This document shows positions 23,579 through 36,650 of a stretch of 64,000 nucleotides of DNA, one piece after another (within the stretch, counting starts at the first letter, position 1; each line of letters begins with the position of its first letter). Position numbers and translations under genes: made by a program. Origin of the DNA: Vitellaria paradoxa (lineage: Eukaryota; Streptophyta; Magnoliopsida; Ericales; Sapotaceae); contig CM034236.1 of the NCBI GenBank assembly GCA_019916065.1, positions 52,170,690-52,234,689 of the forward strand, read 5' to 3'. The notes beneath the pieces are model-generated. The model had not been told where the DNA came from, searched no databases, and worked only from the letters and a program-made list of their open reading frames with translations.

Positions 23579-25758
23579 TTTTTCATCCTCTTTTATACCC
23601 CCTCTTCCTGCTATCTCTATTTTCCTTTCTTACCTACCAGAAGTAAAGGGTGTTATTCCCTCTACCCCCTTCTTTCTTTCATATTTTCTGTCCAACCAAA
23701 CACAGTTTTAATGTGTTGCCGTAGCCCCCTCTATTTTTTTTTAAAATTTTTTTTTGTGGGGTTATAATAATATTGAAGGAATTCACCATTTTGGGCTAGG
23801 AGGAAATCAGATGCATCATGGTCCAATACAGTGCACAGGCATAGTGCACTTGTGTTTGGGCTGATAATATTGTATTCTAGTGAGCTAGATTAATGTTGAA
23901 CCAGAGAATAGAAGTACAAGCCCAATGAACGTTACCATTGTCTGAAATCCCTAAATTTGTAAGGATAAAAGCCATATCCAATCCTAACAACCCATTCAAT
24001 TGCCTGAGCCGCGGGACCGTAGTAAACCAAGGAAAGCATATGCAATCGGCAAATTAAAAAAAAAAAACTTAGCATTACAATTTTATTTTAATCAACAAAA
24101 AAGTTAAAATTTTAAATATTTAAATTTTTACTCCAGTCACTTGAAGCTAGTGCTTAATTGCATGTAGGGGTGGGCACTGGCCCGTTAACCCAAAGAACCC
24201 ACCTAGTTCAATCCAATATTTGTATGGCTTGAGTTTGAGAATTTAACCTATAGGGCTAGGCTGGGTTGAGCCAATTTTTAGTCCTGATCTATTTTTGAAC
24301 TCGATTTGGGTTCAAGTACCTCAACTCGGCTTGTAATTGATAAGTAAGTTAGCCAAAAACTCTACACTGCCTAATATACAAACCCTAACTCCGCTCTTAT
24401 TCTCTTCCCCCACAAATCCTACCCAAATACTCAGCCGATTTTCCTCTCTTTTCAGTCTGTAGTACAAATTATCTCTCATTCTTACTCTCTTCTTTGTTTC
24501 TCTTTTTCATCTCTTCGGCTTTCACTCTTCTCTCTCCTCTCTTCCTTGTCCCATTCTCTCTTTTTAGTGTCTCTCATTCTTTCTTTCCAAAACTTTTAAT
24601 CTTGTCGGTTGAGCGATGTTGGATTTCCTTGGTCAGTTATGTGTAAGTCATTAATTTTTGGAACGTGACAAGAAAAAAAAAAAAGAATTAGTAAAAAACT
24701 AATTTTGTTTTCATTTTTCTTTTTTTTTTTGAGTAAATTTTTATGACCTTTCATTTTATATCTTCTCTTGCACTCTTATAGATCTTTGTTTACTACAGTA
24801 GCTTAGTGTGGTAGCTAAAAATAATTTTGTAAATACTTCTCTAAATGACGATAATGATTGTCAATATTGTAGTTATATGTGCCTATTTTATATAATAAAT
24901 AAGTTATTAGCTATTTTTGTATGATTTTATACTTTTTAAAACTTTATCTTTCGACACAATGGACGGGATCGGATTTTAAATTTCTAACAATGGACAGATT
25001 TAAGTTCACAATTTTTAACCTCGATATAAGGTCGGGTTAGGCTTGGGCCAAGTGTTCAAAGACTCGGCTTGAATGAGCCTAATTTAACCCATGTCTGCCC
25101 CCAATTGCATGTACTAAGAGACGAGTGCAATTAATTTTTACACATAGTGCAATTAAGTGAAATAAAAGTTCACACATTTAGAAATTAAATTTAAATTCAT
25201 TAAAATAAAATTTTGAGTCCAAAAATTCACCTTAAACTTTTAGTTCCTAACAATGAAAAGTTTCTAAAAATTTTAAAATTTTTATGGAATGCACCACAAA
25301 TTTCTATAACCAAAAAGTTAAGAAAAATTCCGCTTTTTTATTTCTTTTTTATTTTTCAAGCAAAGGGCCGACAATCTACTGCAATGGGGGAAACACTTAT
25401 TGCAATTTGCATGCATAAAGACGATCTACTTTTGGAGCTCGTGGGCTATGCGTAGCCATATGGTTCCAACCTATTGCAAGACATGGTTTGTTTGATATAA
25501 AAAGCTAATTAGTAAAAAGTTTTTAATTATTTTTCTTTTTGGATAAAAAAGAAAAGAAAGAAAATCAGTTTTATATAATATATATATATATATATATATA
25601 AGTCACAAATGAAAAAAAAAAAAAAAAACTATACGTACGTACGTGTATTGCTTAAGAAAAGGTGGGTTCCCAAATTGAGCTGCAGCTAGCGGTGCGTAAC
25701 AAACAGTGGATGACATTGGGGTTTTCCTGTTTCTGGAGTGTGACAATTGAAGCTTCAA
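23579..25758. repeat. Tandem segmental duplication, copy B
   Basis: Second copy of the 21314-23578 unit, directly adjacent and in the same orientation. It ends with the shared gtgacaatt..gaagcttca block. Many substitutions and small indels separate the copies, so the duplication is not recent. One (TA)n run and a poly-A tract have changed length. Confidence 0.88.
24165..25103 (+). mobile_element. hAT-like non-autonomous element (copy B)
   Basis: Left end TAGGGGTGGGCA; right end reverse complement TGGGGGCAGACA. A perfect 8-bp target duplication attgcatg flanks it (24157-24164 and 25104-25111), the hAT hallmark. It sits at the same place in the unit as copy A, so the element inserted before the segment duplicated. 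Confidence 0.85.
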
Positions 25759-26029
25759 TACCTATGCCACACCAAACATCCAACAGTACTGGCTTGCCCC
25801 ATGATACAGTATTGTTTCTAACTTTCTACCCCAACCATATATATATATATATATATAACTCAGAGAATTAGTTTCATTGATAAAACTTTGGATATTTTCT
25901 TCATATGTTATTAGTTCGAGTTTAGTTACTAGAGAATTTACTCACTCGTTGATTTTAGAATTTCAAATATTAATTAAGATATATGTAAACTGACTCGTAC
26001 ATTCTGAATTATAAAATATAAATATTCGC

Positions 26030-26060
<31 letters not shown>

Positions 26061-26530
26061 GATGGGGTTTGCTAACTTACTGGCATACTGTTTGAATAAG
26101 CTAGCTAAATTCGGATCAGTTGCCAACAAAGAAAACATCCAATGACTAGGGGACGAAATGAAACTAAATACTGACATACATAGAGTGGGAACTCGTAACG
26201 AACAAACCCACCAACCTCTCAAATGAATGAAAAAGAGAGAAGCAACGTGACGAAGATACCAATACAAAATAAATACACATTCCTCTTTAGCAAAATTGAA
26301 GGCAGCTAGATCGAGCCTTCATGGAAAATCCTTGAAGCCCAAGAAAGGAATTCTTTATGTATGGTGCCCTCTTTATTTTAATTGTCCCACCAATATTCTG
26401 CTTTTTGAAACATTTCAATCACATTAATCATGTGAAAATTTAATAATTCATTCACCTAATAGGACCCCTTCTCGGTGACAGGTGCAAGAAGTGGCAAGGG
26501 ATCAATTGATCTTATTGGAAGCAAAATTTA
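25759..26530. other. Intergenic with (TA)n and (GA)n runs
   Basis: (TA)n lies at 25838-25857 and (GA)n at 26031-26057. The minus-strand frame across the GA run is low complexity. No gene. Confidence 0.5.
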
Positions 26531-26531
26531 T

Positions 26532-27000
26532 ATGGAGAATAATATAATTTTAGAGTATTTTTATAATTTTGTCTCATAAAATATTTTTCTTAAAATAAAT
26601 TGCTTTAATATCTCAAATAATTTATAAGTTTTCCTATTATATTTCAATATATTGTATGCAAGCGCAAATTTATGAGAACACTATAATTTTTAAGATATTT
26701 TTATAATTTTACCCCATAAAATATTTTTTCAAAATAAATCATCCCAATATCTCAAATAATTTATAAATTTTACCTTTATTTTTATGTCAAGTACACTACC
26801 CATTATCTTTCAGTACATTGTGTTCAAATGCGGATTTATGAGAATAGTATAATTTTTAGGATTTATCTATAATTTTGCTCCATAAAATAGTTTTTCTAAA
26901 ATAAATAATTTCAGTATCCCAAATAATTTACAATTTGTACCTTTATTTTTATGTCAAATATACCACTTATTATTTTTCAGTACATTACGTACAAGTACAA
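26532..27000. repeat. Three tandem repeats of about 150 bp
   Basis: Each unit reads: gagaat(a/c)ntataattttt, then 'ttttataattttg..ccataaaatat', 'aaataa..tatctcaaataattta', 'ttacctttatttttatgtca' and 'ttcagtacatt'. Units begin near 26535, 26676 and 26840. The first lacks part of the tail. Confidence 0.75.
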
Positions 27001-29852
27001 ATTAAACTTATCGACGTGATTCTAGTAAGTCCAAATCCCTGCATCCGTCACTATCCTTTTTATCGGTTGAGATTTGGACCGGTAATCACATGCGTAGCTT
27101 TTGGTAGATATTATTCAATTAATCCTTATATACGTTAATTTTAGCCCAAAAACTTACATACATAAAGTGTACGTAATGGGTTTTAATTCATCGTTGAAGG
27201 GTCCATTTGGTTGAGCAAAAAAAATAATTTGGGGGTAACTCAAGAGCAACATTGCCACCTGAATTTCAATTAGTCAAAATAAATTTTAATTTCGTTTTGA
27301 CTTTTCTGCCTCAAATTTCCCGACGATGCACATGTAATTCGGCATCTTATCGGCCCACTGAGGAGGACTTTTCCGAGCAAAACAATGTGCCCAGGGGACG
27401 AAGGAAGCCCGGAACCGGCCCCGGGGCCATCTCCCCCTGAGGTCGACTATAATGCGTTTTGTTTGGAATTTAGAGTTTAAAAAAAAGAAAAAAGTAAACT
27501 TGGGATTAAAAAAAATAAATGTTACATCTATAAAATTTTAACTTCTTACCAATCAAAAAATAAAAAGGGTCGGTTTGGCATCCTAAAAAAACTCTAAAAA
27601 TCATTATAAATCTCCAACAACTCTTATACCTCTAATTTTCTTGTCATCACTAATTTCAAAAAATTTTAATATTTCGCTAAAAAAATAAAAATTTGGAAGT
27701 AGATTAACCGAATGTTTAAATTTTTTATACAATAATATTATTCGTGTTGAAAGCTTTCAAACGAGTACCATTGTCGCTATTTTTTGTGAATTTTTTTGAA
27801 TCCGTGGGAACGGATCTCACAGTTTGTTACTTTTCAGAAAAAAAGTGCCAAAATTAACCAAAAATCACATTTTATCTCAATTTATCTTATTTTTTCTTAT
27901 TCCAAACAGGACCTAAATAGATAAATAATTTTAGTTCCTTTAATTATGACTAATATAATTTGTACAAGTTTAAATTAATTAATATTTTGTTTTTCAGAAA
28001 TAAAATGTAAACTTTTTAGAGATTGGAATAAAAAATAAAAAATGTGAAAATAAAAAACTAATAATTGTGTTCATAATATTTACTTCCTTGATTTTTAATA
28101 ACATTTTAAACATACTTGTAATTTTTTAAGTTAAAAAGAAAATTACGACACTCTTCAACCTCGTTAAAATTTAAGAAAATGATTGAATTTGGTTTCAAAA
28201 AATATCACTAGCGCGCACATATAAATTCCTGAATAAAAAAAATTTAGGTTAAAAATCAATCTCCTTAAAATTTAAATTTATTTTAATTATTATATATAAT
28301 TTAAAATTCAAAAGTCGAAATAATTTTACCATTTATATATAACTCAATTCATAACCTATAGTTAATGATATAAAGAATTAAAAACAAGATATTCTAAAAT
28401 TTAAATTGTTCCATAAATTTATTAAGCATATAAAAATATTTTCCCACTCCAAAAAAATTTAAATTTTATACTCATTATTGATAACCTAATATTAAATAAT
28501 ATTTAAGAAACTAAGAAAAATAAAATAAAGAAGAAAAATTAAAAAATACAAGATTAGTTTATGCGAAACCAAAAAATTTGTTCGATTGCAGCACTATAAT
28601 GTACATTTTTAGTTATAAGCGTCGTTAAAACAAAATTTTATAGAATATAAATCACAAATAAATTCATTCATTATAAATTTAATTATTCAGACATTTTGTG
28701 ACGTAAAAAGTCGTCAATTGTTACTTTAATTGATAAGATTCGTAAAATAAGTATACGAAACTAAATTTTATTTATGAATAGTAATATAAAAAATTTACGT
28801 TTGATGATTTACAACTGTTATAAATTATTTTGATTTTATATATTAATTTACTTTTTTTTTTTTACTAAATATGATTTATAGTATCGATTACAACTTTTTG
28901 TATACCTAAACTTACCCCATAAGGAAAAAAAAAAAAAAAAAAAAAAAGAGAGAAAAAGGCGCCTAATCCTGGGAATAAAAAAAGTTCTAGCACTCATCTC
29001 TGAGCACCTAAATTTATCCCAAAATAATTTCCGGAATAAAGAAATTTTGACTTTGGCCGGCCCTGGGTCCCAACTCGTATCTGTTGAAGCAACTGATTAA
29101 CTCTGATTTTTAATTTTGTAAAAATGTCTAAAATTGACATAACGAATCTTTTTCACCTATTCTTTTATATATTCATATAACCTCAATCCACGTAATTTTT
29201 TTTTTCTAAGCAGTGATTTTTTTTTTTTTTTGGTATCATACTAAAATATAAATGATTTAAAAAGGATATAATATATTTTTTTGGGTTATATTTGCTAGTA
29301 AAAACGAATAAATTGATTGGGTGGCCCGTTATTGATAAGTTGTATCACAGTGGTTAATCAATAAATTTAATTATATTTACTGATAAAAATAATACTATAT
29401 CTCTAAAAAGCATTAATTAGGGGAAAACATTTACGCTCCGTTTGGAAAATTCTTATTTTAGAATTAATTTGATTTCAAAATAAAGAATAAATTTGATTTG
29501 ATTTGATGTGATTTAGTAAATAAGATTTTGTGTTTGGAACATATTTTAAATTTAATAATTGAATTGATTTGATTTAAGAGAAATACCAAATTTTAATAGA
29601 AAATTGAAAATTTAGTAAATATGATATATAAGGATAAATTCATTCATTTATTTAAATGGTTTAAGCAAAAAAATTGATTCTCATCAAAAGCTATTATTTT
29701 AAATTAAATTTTAAACTATATAGAAATATGAAAATTTAAGATATGCAACGAAATTAAAGCAAACTTATAAATTTTTATTTAAATTTTAAATATAAGAATT
29801 GGTGAGTATCTTTATCAAATAAATCAAACTTACCATTTTAAGGGTAGATTTG
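27001..29852. other. Intergenic with one MITE, no gene
   Basis: A GC-rich patch at 27385-27445 (ccggaaccggccccggggcc) stands out, but its short frame has no protein-like features. The rest is AT-rich with a poly-A run near 28925. A second small GC-rich motif (ggccggccctgggtccc) lies at 29056. Confidence 0.45.
27568..27913 (-). mobile_element. MITE, about 345 bp
   Basis: Left end ggtcggtttggcatcc; the right end ccaaacaggacc is its inverted partner (ggtcctgtttgg). The right-hand 'ttttatctcaatttatctta' block and 'ttcttattccaaac' match the copy at 44966-45133. Confidence 0.65.
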
Positions 29853-30360
29853 GCACACTAAATTTTGATGAAAATCTTTGAAAATATCTAAAAATTTCTA
29901 AAAATCTCTATAAAATTTTACACATTCCTACATTCTTAAAATTCAAAAAAAGTTTAATATCTTTCTTTAAAAAGGTCGATAATTAGAATTCGGCTAATCA
30001 AATAGCAAAAATTTTTTCGCCATTCTCACCATGGACTCCCAATCTACCAAACGACATCCACTTTGACTGTTTTTCGTGGCGTTTTTAAAACCGTTTCCAC
30101 GGATTGTAGAAACCGTTCCAATGAAATCACGTGGCCAACTTTCGTCCAAACGGTTTCTACAATCCATTTAAACGGATTGTAGTATAAAGAAGTCATGACT
30201 GTCTAAAATTTTGAATCCGTCCAAACGAAAATCTAGTCCGTCAGAACGAAATCTTACTATTCATCTCTAAAAAACGTGATTTGAGTTGTGTGTACCAAAA
30301 GTAAAAAGTTTTCCCAAATCACGTTTTATCTCACTTTTTGGTGCACCAAACACACTCTAA
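29853..30360. mobile_element. MITE with internal perfect hairpin
   Basis: Ends agggtagatttggcacacta and tgcaccaaacacactcta are inverted. The centre carries gattgtagaaaccgtt (30102-30117) and its exact reverse complement aacggtttctacaatc (30149-30164), extended by one more pair, with a loop of about 31 nt. The right arm 'tcacgttttatctcactttt' matches other copies of the group. Confidence 0.65.
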
Positions 30361-31685
30361 ATGGAATGTTATGAAAATGTGGTGACCTAAATGAGCCTAC
30401 AATTTAAAAATAGAAAAACTTATTAAAATGCTTTTTTCTTTTTAAACTGACCGCCATCGTATTACTCTTCATGTAGTAATTTTTGGGAAAAAAACAAAAA
30501 AATTATGGTAGAAGAACATTTTAGGACATATGCGTGCTATATCTACCATTAATTATTATACAAGACTGGGCGTGTGATATAAATGTCCAGATTTCATTTT
30601 TATACTGCATCTAAAAACTACGACTACTTTATTACCATGATGTTTCCCCTATTATTGAATAGGGAAGGATTCGTGGTTTCAAAACAATAGGGTATTATTG
30701 AAGAGCGTAGGGATTAATTATGAATCCGTTCATTTGAAATTTTACTTTTAAACAGCAATTTTTTTTTTAATTGAATTGGAATACTTTTACACCTGCTGTT
30801 TGTGCGTCCATAAGACTAAAAGTGTAGAAGTTAGTTAAAAAAATACTGTGAGATTACTTGTGATTTAAGTATTATTAAATATATAAACAACACTTTATAA
30901 GTGATAAAATTATAAGTAATATTTTCTATTAGAAATGTTACTAAGGTTGCGTAATAAATTTGAAAAGTTATCGCTTTAATTAATTAATTATTTATTTATT
31001 TATTTATTTTTAAACTAAAAAAGTATGATAAGTCCCGAACTACCATACTTAGATTCAATTCGAATTAGCGACCATTTGTGTAGGGAGCAAATTCATTGAT
31101 CAATACGCCAAGTCTGTCCGGTAAAAAATTATCACTTCAAAAATAATCATTTATTAAAAATATTTTTTAATATACAAGTGTCCAAAAATGTATTATTTTG
31201 ATAGTATTTTTTTATAAAGAATAATTATGATAAAATAGCATTTTTCTAAAATTATGAGATTTTTTTGATAGCTTATTTAAGATGGTTTTAGATTTATTGG
31301 AGATTATTTTTTTTTTATGTGTATTAATTTTTTGGAAAAGGTGGAAGTAGACATAATAATATAATGTCAGTTTCGATAATATTAATTTGAGACTGTCGAC
31401 TTAGATATATTCATGTTATTCTAATTAAAAAATAAATATATATAAATCGTTAAATTTTAATTTAATGGAGTTAATTGTAAGTTATGGTTATTTCCCAAAT
31501 TTAATTTTTTATTTTTTATTTTTATTCTTTACTTTTGTTATCTTAATAAAATAAAATAACATGAAAAATCCCAAACAGTAACACCCAACAAAAAGGCCGT
31601 TGAAAAGCAGAGTCAAGAGCGTTCCGCTTTAACTGTTGCTTAACGCCACGGCACAGACTCTCACGTTTCCTCTGCGCCTTACGTT
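30361..31685. other. Intergenic upstream of the ARM-repeat gene
   Basis: AT-rich with a (TTTA)n run at about 30990-31010. No gene is visible. Confidence 0.45.
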
Positions 31686-31851
31686 TCACTCTCTCTCTCT
31701 CTTTCTCTCTCTAGAAGCTCTCTTTCTCTCTCTTTAAAAGGCCACCCAACTCCGATATTTTTCTTCTCGCTCTCTCTCTCTATCCCTGTCTGTCTGTTTA
31801 TTTTTGTTGTAGTGCGTACTTGTCAAATACAGAGGACAGGACACCCACCGA
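31686..31851 (+). promoter_or_regulatory. CT-rich 5' leader of the ARM-repeat gene
   Basis: Dense CTCTCT tracts (31688-31735 and 31768-31790) lead into the start codon at 31852. Such tracts are common in plant core promoters and 5' leaders. The exact transcription start cannot be seen. Confidence 0.5.
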
Positions 31852-34749
31852 ATGGACTCCGAGACCCACTTCGTCGGCGGCAACTCCGACGCCGACACGC
31901 CCCGAACATCCTCCGCCGTCCAGCAAACGCTTCACCTCATCCAATCGGACGACCTATATGCGAAAATTCAGGCCGCCATGGAGATCCGGCGCCTCACCAA
32001 GACCTCTCAGCGCTGTCGCCGACACTTCTCCACCGCCGTCAAACCCCTCGTCGATATGCTCCGCTCGGATTCCGCCGAGGCCAACGAGGCCGCCCTTCTT
32101 GCTCTTCTCAACCTTGCCGTTAAAGACGAAACGTAAGTATATATGTGTATATGTAATCTTGTGATCGATTCCTCAGAGCTGGTGTGGCTGAATTCTAACT
32201 GATTCAATTGTTTGGGTGTTTGTTCAATTCGCTGAATATTTTATCCCTTTGGGTTAATTTTTGTGTTTGGTTTTGATGTTTAGCTGCCGATGTTACGTAA
32301 ACCCTCTGGCCTTTTCTTCTTGTCTTCTTTTTTTATTTAGGCTGTACTTTGTTCCTATATTTTTTTACTTGTTTGGTTCGAAGGAAAGTAATAGGAAGGA
32401 AAGAAGAAAATTGAATTATGAATGTTATATAAATATTTATTTCTCCAAGAACTTACGAATTGAACTCCAGGCTCGTGTGCAACCAAATGGTTTTGTTTTT
32501 TTTTTTTTTTTAAAGGCTTAATTTAAGTGTGGCTTTTGTTGTTTGGGACACAATTCTTTTCGAACATTTTCTCTTCAATCAAACAGACTCTGGACTAGTT
32601 CGTCCAAAGAACTCATAGTCCTTAATTACTTTATGAATCAAATTGATCAGAATTTTTGCTTATTAATATTTATTCAGAATATTAGCAGAAGTATTGGAAC
32701 TGTTGAAGGTAGAAATAGCATCAAGGTAGACTTTTGATTTTGTAAGAATGGATCTTAATCAGTCTAAATGGTTATTAAGTGGTTAATTTTGGAGGCATAT
32801 TTTGTTAGAACTGTTAATCATGGAGTTATTACTTAAACCAATTACATCCTCAACATTTTTGAGTCCAGTGCTTTTCAATTCTTGCTGCAACATTGGATGC
32901 TTTCTGGTGCAGGCTGGTTAGGTTTGGAGGTGGGGCTGTTCTTTTCCTCACATGGTTTTTCTTTCTTTCTTTCTTTCATCAAAATATCTTCCTTTTTCCT
33001 TGGTTTTTTTCCCTTCTAACTTCCCGTTGAAGTCATCACATGGATTCTCTTGGGCAAGAAAGAAATCTTAATCCCCCCTTTTCTCTTTTCAATTTTAAAT
33101 TCTAGTTAAAAAAAATTTCTTTTATTATAAGACATGTCTCTGTAAGGGAGCAATTATGAAACTAAAACTGTCGTTTGATAGAGCCACATGGTTGGAATTT
33201 TGAAATTAATTACTTTTTAAGTTCAGCAGTTATGAACTGGCAGAGAGTTGCTACTTGCTGAATGCAAGCAAATATTTCATCGGTTATTAGGGGGTCATCA
33301 ATTTGATACTTAATATGGTGTATCTGGGATGATGTCTTCAAAAATTTTGATTGATATCACAATCAATATTCTGCGATAATATTATGCACTGGTAGCTAGG
33401 AATTAAAACGTTTTCTTTTCTGTCTCACCATTATTGAGAAGTGTGTAGACTTGTGGCTGTTTTGAAGTTATTTATCTGTACATAGAGACTTTGATATGAA
33501 TTGCTTTTTCTTTTATATATGAACTCCAATGCCCTCATCCTTTGGCCTCGTAAAGTTATCCAATTCATTCTCTCGTCCATCTTGTAGACATGGTGAAATG
33601 GATAATTTGCATCATTATTTTGGATCAATACTTATAAAGTTCTAGACAGAGTATGGAAAGAGTACAGAGTAGTAACACAGTATATTTAAGAGAAAATTCT
33701 TGTTTTTTCTACCATTTCTCATTTCATAACACTGTTCAACATTTAATTAAGAATAATTTATCGAGGGATGCATGCAGAATGCTTTGAAATTTTATAGTCT
33801 AGTGCATGGTTGTCACCTGTCAGGGTACTTGAAGTTAAGTACTAATTAAGTACTAACTCACAAATTGTCTCCGATTTTTCTATTTACAACATGCAGAAAC
33901 AAGGTTTGTATCATGGATGCTGGTGCCTTGGAACCAATCATCAGTTTTCTACAGTCGGAGAGTTCAACTTTGCAGGAGCATGCAACTGCCTCTCTACTAA
34001 CATTGTCTGCTTCCTCTGTCAACAAGCCAATCATTGGTGCTTCTGGAGCCATACCTCTCCTTGTGGAAATTCTAAGACATGGGAGCTCACAATCTAAGGC
34101 TGATGCTGTGTTGGCACTTTACAACCTCTCAACGCACTTGGACAATCGTAGCTTTATTCTTGAGGCAGATCCAATACCTCCTTTAGTTCACCTGCTTACG
34201 ACCTGTAAAAAGTCCTCAAAAACGGCGGAGAAATGCACTGCTCTTTTGGAATCGCTGGTGGCTTTTGATGAGGGAAGAACTGCATTGACATCTGAAGATG
34301 GTGGAATACTTGCAGTGGTGGAAGTAATAGAAAGTGGGTCTCTTCAAAGCCGAGAGCATGCAGTTGGGACACTTTTGACAATGTGCGAGATTGACCGGTG
34401 TAAATATAGGGAGCCAATTCTTAGAGAAGGTGTAATCCCTGGCCTTCTTGAGCTCACTGTTCTGGGAACACCCAAGTCCCAGTCGAAAGCGCAAACACTC
34501 TTGCGGCTGCTGAGAGACTCTCCTTACCCAAGATCTGAGCTCGAGCCCGACACATTAGAGAATATAGTATGTAATCTAATATCTCAGATTGAAGGAGAGG
34601 AACAATCCGGGAAAGCTAAGCAGATGCTAGCTGAGATGGTTCAAGTTAGCATGGAGCAGAGCTTGAGACATTTACAGCAAAGGGCTCTGGTATGCACCCC
34701 AGCTGATCTTCCTATTACTAGTTGCGCCTCTGAAGTTCCTTCCAAGTGA
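31852..34749 (+). CDS. Armadillo-repeat protein without U-box (two exons)
   Basis: Exon 1 is 31852-32132 and exon 2 is 33897-34749, joined by an AC|A codon (Thr) across a 1764-bp intron with gtaagt..gcag borders; 377 residues. The N-terminal 30 residues are polar, then helical ARM repeats run to about residue 340: AAMEIRRLTK, AALLALLNLAVKDE|TNKV, GALEPIISFLQSES, GAIPLLVEILRHGS, ADAVLALYNLSTH, GGILAVVEVIESGS, EGVIPGLLEL. The C-terminus is a Gln/Met-rich helix (MEQSLRHLQQRAL). No U-box or kinase domain is present. It resembles the plant group that includes At3g01400, At5g58680 and At4g16490, often labelled 'U-box domain-containing protein 4-like' although the U-box is absent. ARM repeats form a protein-binding surface. 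The partner and pathway cannot be read from sequence. No stop or frame break. Confidence 0.92.
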
Positions 34750-35568
34750 TTTGCTTTTCTCGTATTGGTTCAAATCCTTTTTCCCCCTCATTTCTCTCGA
34801 TTACTGGCTTTGCGCGCGCGAGAGAGAGATTATGATTTTCTACGGTAGGAGGAAAGAAATAAGTTATCGTGAAGAATGCCAGTCCAGGCCTCTGTGATGG
34901 AACCGGGTGACTGGTTAAGTGTCAATAAAGTGGAAATTGTATGAGGTTGAGAAGCTTTAGTGTTTTTTTGGTGTTTTTTTTTTAATTTTTTTTTAATTTT
35001 TAAGTTGGTTCCTGTAAAAATACCTGTTGTATTTAAATGTTATACAATAAGTGAAGGTTTTATCTCCTTTTCAAAGTTATATTTAAGAATGACATCAAGT
35101 GATTTTGAATCTTAGAAGCCACTCTTGAACCAGAATGTGTTAGGTGTTTGGCAGTGCCATTAGGTAAATCCATCTTCATTTGGGGGCCGGGGGGGGGGGG
35201 TCCAAGCTGAGGTTTGAAGTCACAACAGGATTAGTAGTAGTCTCTTTTCTATGGGACATTCTTCTTATTTGGTGGAAGGTAGGATATCAAGACCCATTTT
35301 CATTGGGGAAAAGACAGTTACGTGAACAAAAACAATCGAACTCTGCCAAACTTACATGGAATTTACTGAAGATGGGCTGACGAATAGATATACAAAATCT
35401 GAAAGTTTGAATGTTTCATCTTTTATAATTTGAATGAAATTTCTCTGGCGCATATATATATACATACACACGCACAAGCGGTTGAAGTTGAAAGCGGCTA
35501 AGCAAGTCAAGTATATCAGTCTGGTGTTCTTTGAGGTCGTATTCATCTGTTCCTCCTTGACTAATCAG

Positions 35569-35617
<49 letters not shown>

Positions 35618-35939
35618 ATAGGAAAAAATTGGGTTAAGAATTTTTTGGAATATATTTTTTTTGATTCCTGGGTGGTAAAACAAGGTTAGGTAGCCTAACT
35701 TCTAAACTGGCGGAGGTAAGAATTAATTTGTGTCCTGTTCATTGAATTAATAAGAATTTTCTTGGGGAAGTTTTGAAAAATCTTGGCATCTTGAAATATA
35801 ATGAATTAAAAGCCAGTTAAAAATGTCCTTTGTACCCTCGGAAAGTTTGCTACCCTAACCATTTCTGGTATTTTATAGTTCACGAAGTTAAAACTGATTA
35901 AAAACTGATGAAAGAGATAGCATTTTGTACTTAAAAAGG

Positions 35940-35974
<35 letters not shown>
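34750..35974. other. 3' region of the ARM gene and intergenic DNA
   Basis: A possible polyadenylation signal (aataaa, 34924-34929) lies about 180 bp after the stop. A (G)n run is at 35185-35199, (TC)n at 35571-35614 and (TA)n at 35943-35973. No other gene. Confidence 0.5.
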
Positions 35975-35977
<3 letters not shown>

Positions 35978-36134
35978 TGTTCGGAGTAAAAAAAAGTGAG
36001 ATACAATCAGATAAAATGAAACAAGTTGTAGATTCGTAATTTATGTAGTGAGATAGTGAGATAAAAAGTGAATAATTTTTAGAGTTTTTCAGTATTTTTC
36101 ACTGTTTTTTAGAATTTTTTATCATTCCAAATGG
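35975..36134 (+). mobile_element. MITE, about 160 bp
   Basis: Ends gtgttcggagtaa and ttatcattccaaatggag are inverted. Inner blocks: aagtgagatacaatcagata, gattcgtaatttatgtagtg, tgaataatttttagag. It directly abuts the (TA)n run, as the copy at 8620 does. Confidence 0.7.
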
Positions 36135-36479
36135 AGTCATATATTTCAGCCTTTTTTTTTCATCAAACTTTGATTTTTCTTTTTCAAAAGATGTAATTTT
36201 TTTGATGTGTTAATTGTATTCGTAAAAAAATAAAAAAATTTATCTTTCATGTGAGTAAAATATACCTATTTAAAAAAAATGAATCAACAAAAAAGTTGAT
36301 TTTTCTAATTTTTATTTAATCAGACATGAATTTTCTTAATTTTTTATTTTTTAATTAATGAGATTAATATGCCAAAAACTTATAATCTAAAGAAAATAAA
36401 TTTTAATAAAAAACCATATAAAGCAAAAAAAAAATTATAAAAGCACAAAATATTGTTTTAGTACCCAAACACAACTTAT

Positions 36480-36650
36480 TAAGGTGTTTGATTAGTTAAA
36501 ACCAATTAATATTCACCAATTTTTATTAATTTTTTTTATTTTTTCTAATTAAATTTTATCACATATCAATTTTCAGTTAAATTTTATATTTTTATTATAA
36601 TTTTTAACCTACCAAACATCTATTTTTGTTTTGACCAACCAAATACCTAC
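36480..36650. mobile_element. MITE, second type
   Basis: Left end aggtgtttgattagttaaaa; the reverse complement of the right end is aggtatttggttggtcaaaa. About 170 bp with an AT-rich centre and no coding frame. Confidence 0.65.

Noticed and set aside
27252..27440. GC-rich short frame ending PGTGPGAISP
   Set aside because: Only about 60 residues, no domain or start context, and the GC-rich patch is too short to support a gene.
31812..32164. Alternative plus-strand frames over ARM exon 1 (Arg/Pro-rich)
   Set aside because: The frame from 31852 continues correctly into exon 2 through a canonical splice site; the other two do not.
33897..34749. U-box E3 ligase
   Set aside because: Related proteins are often given this label, but no U-box is encoded in either exon; only ARM repeats are seen.
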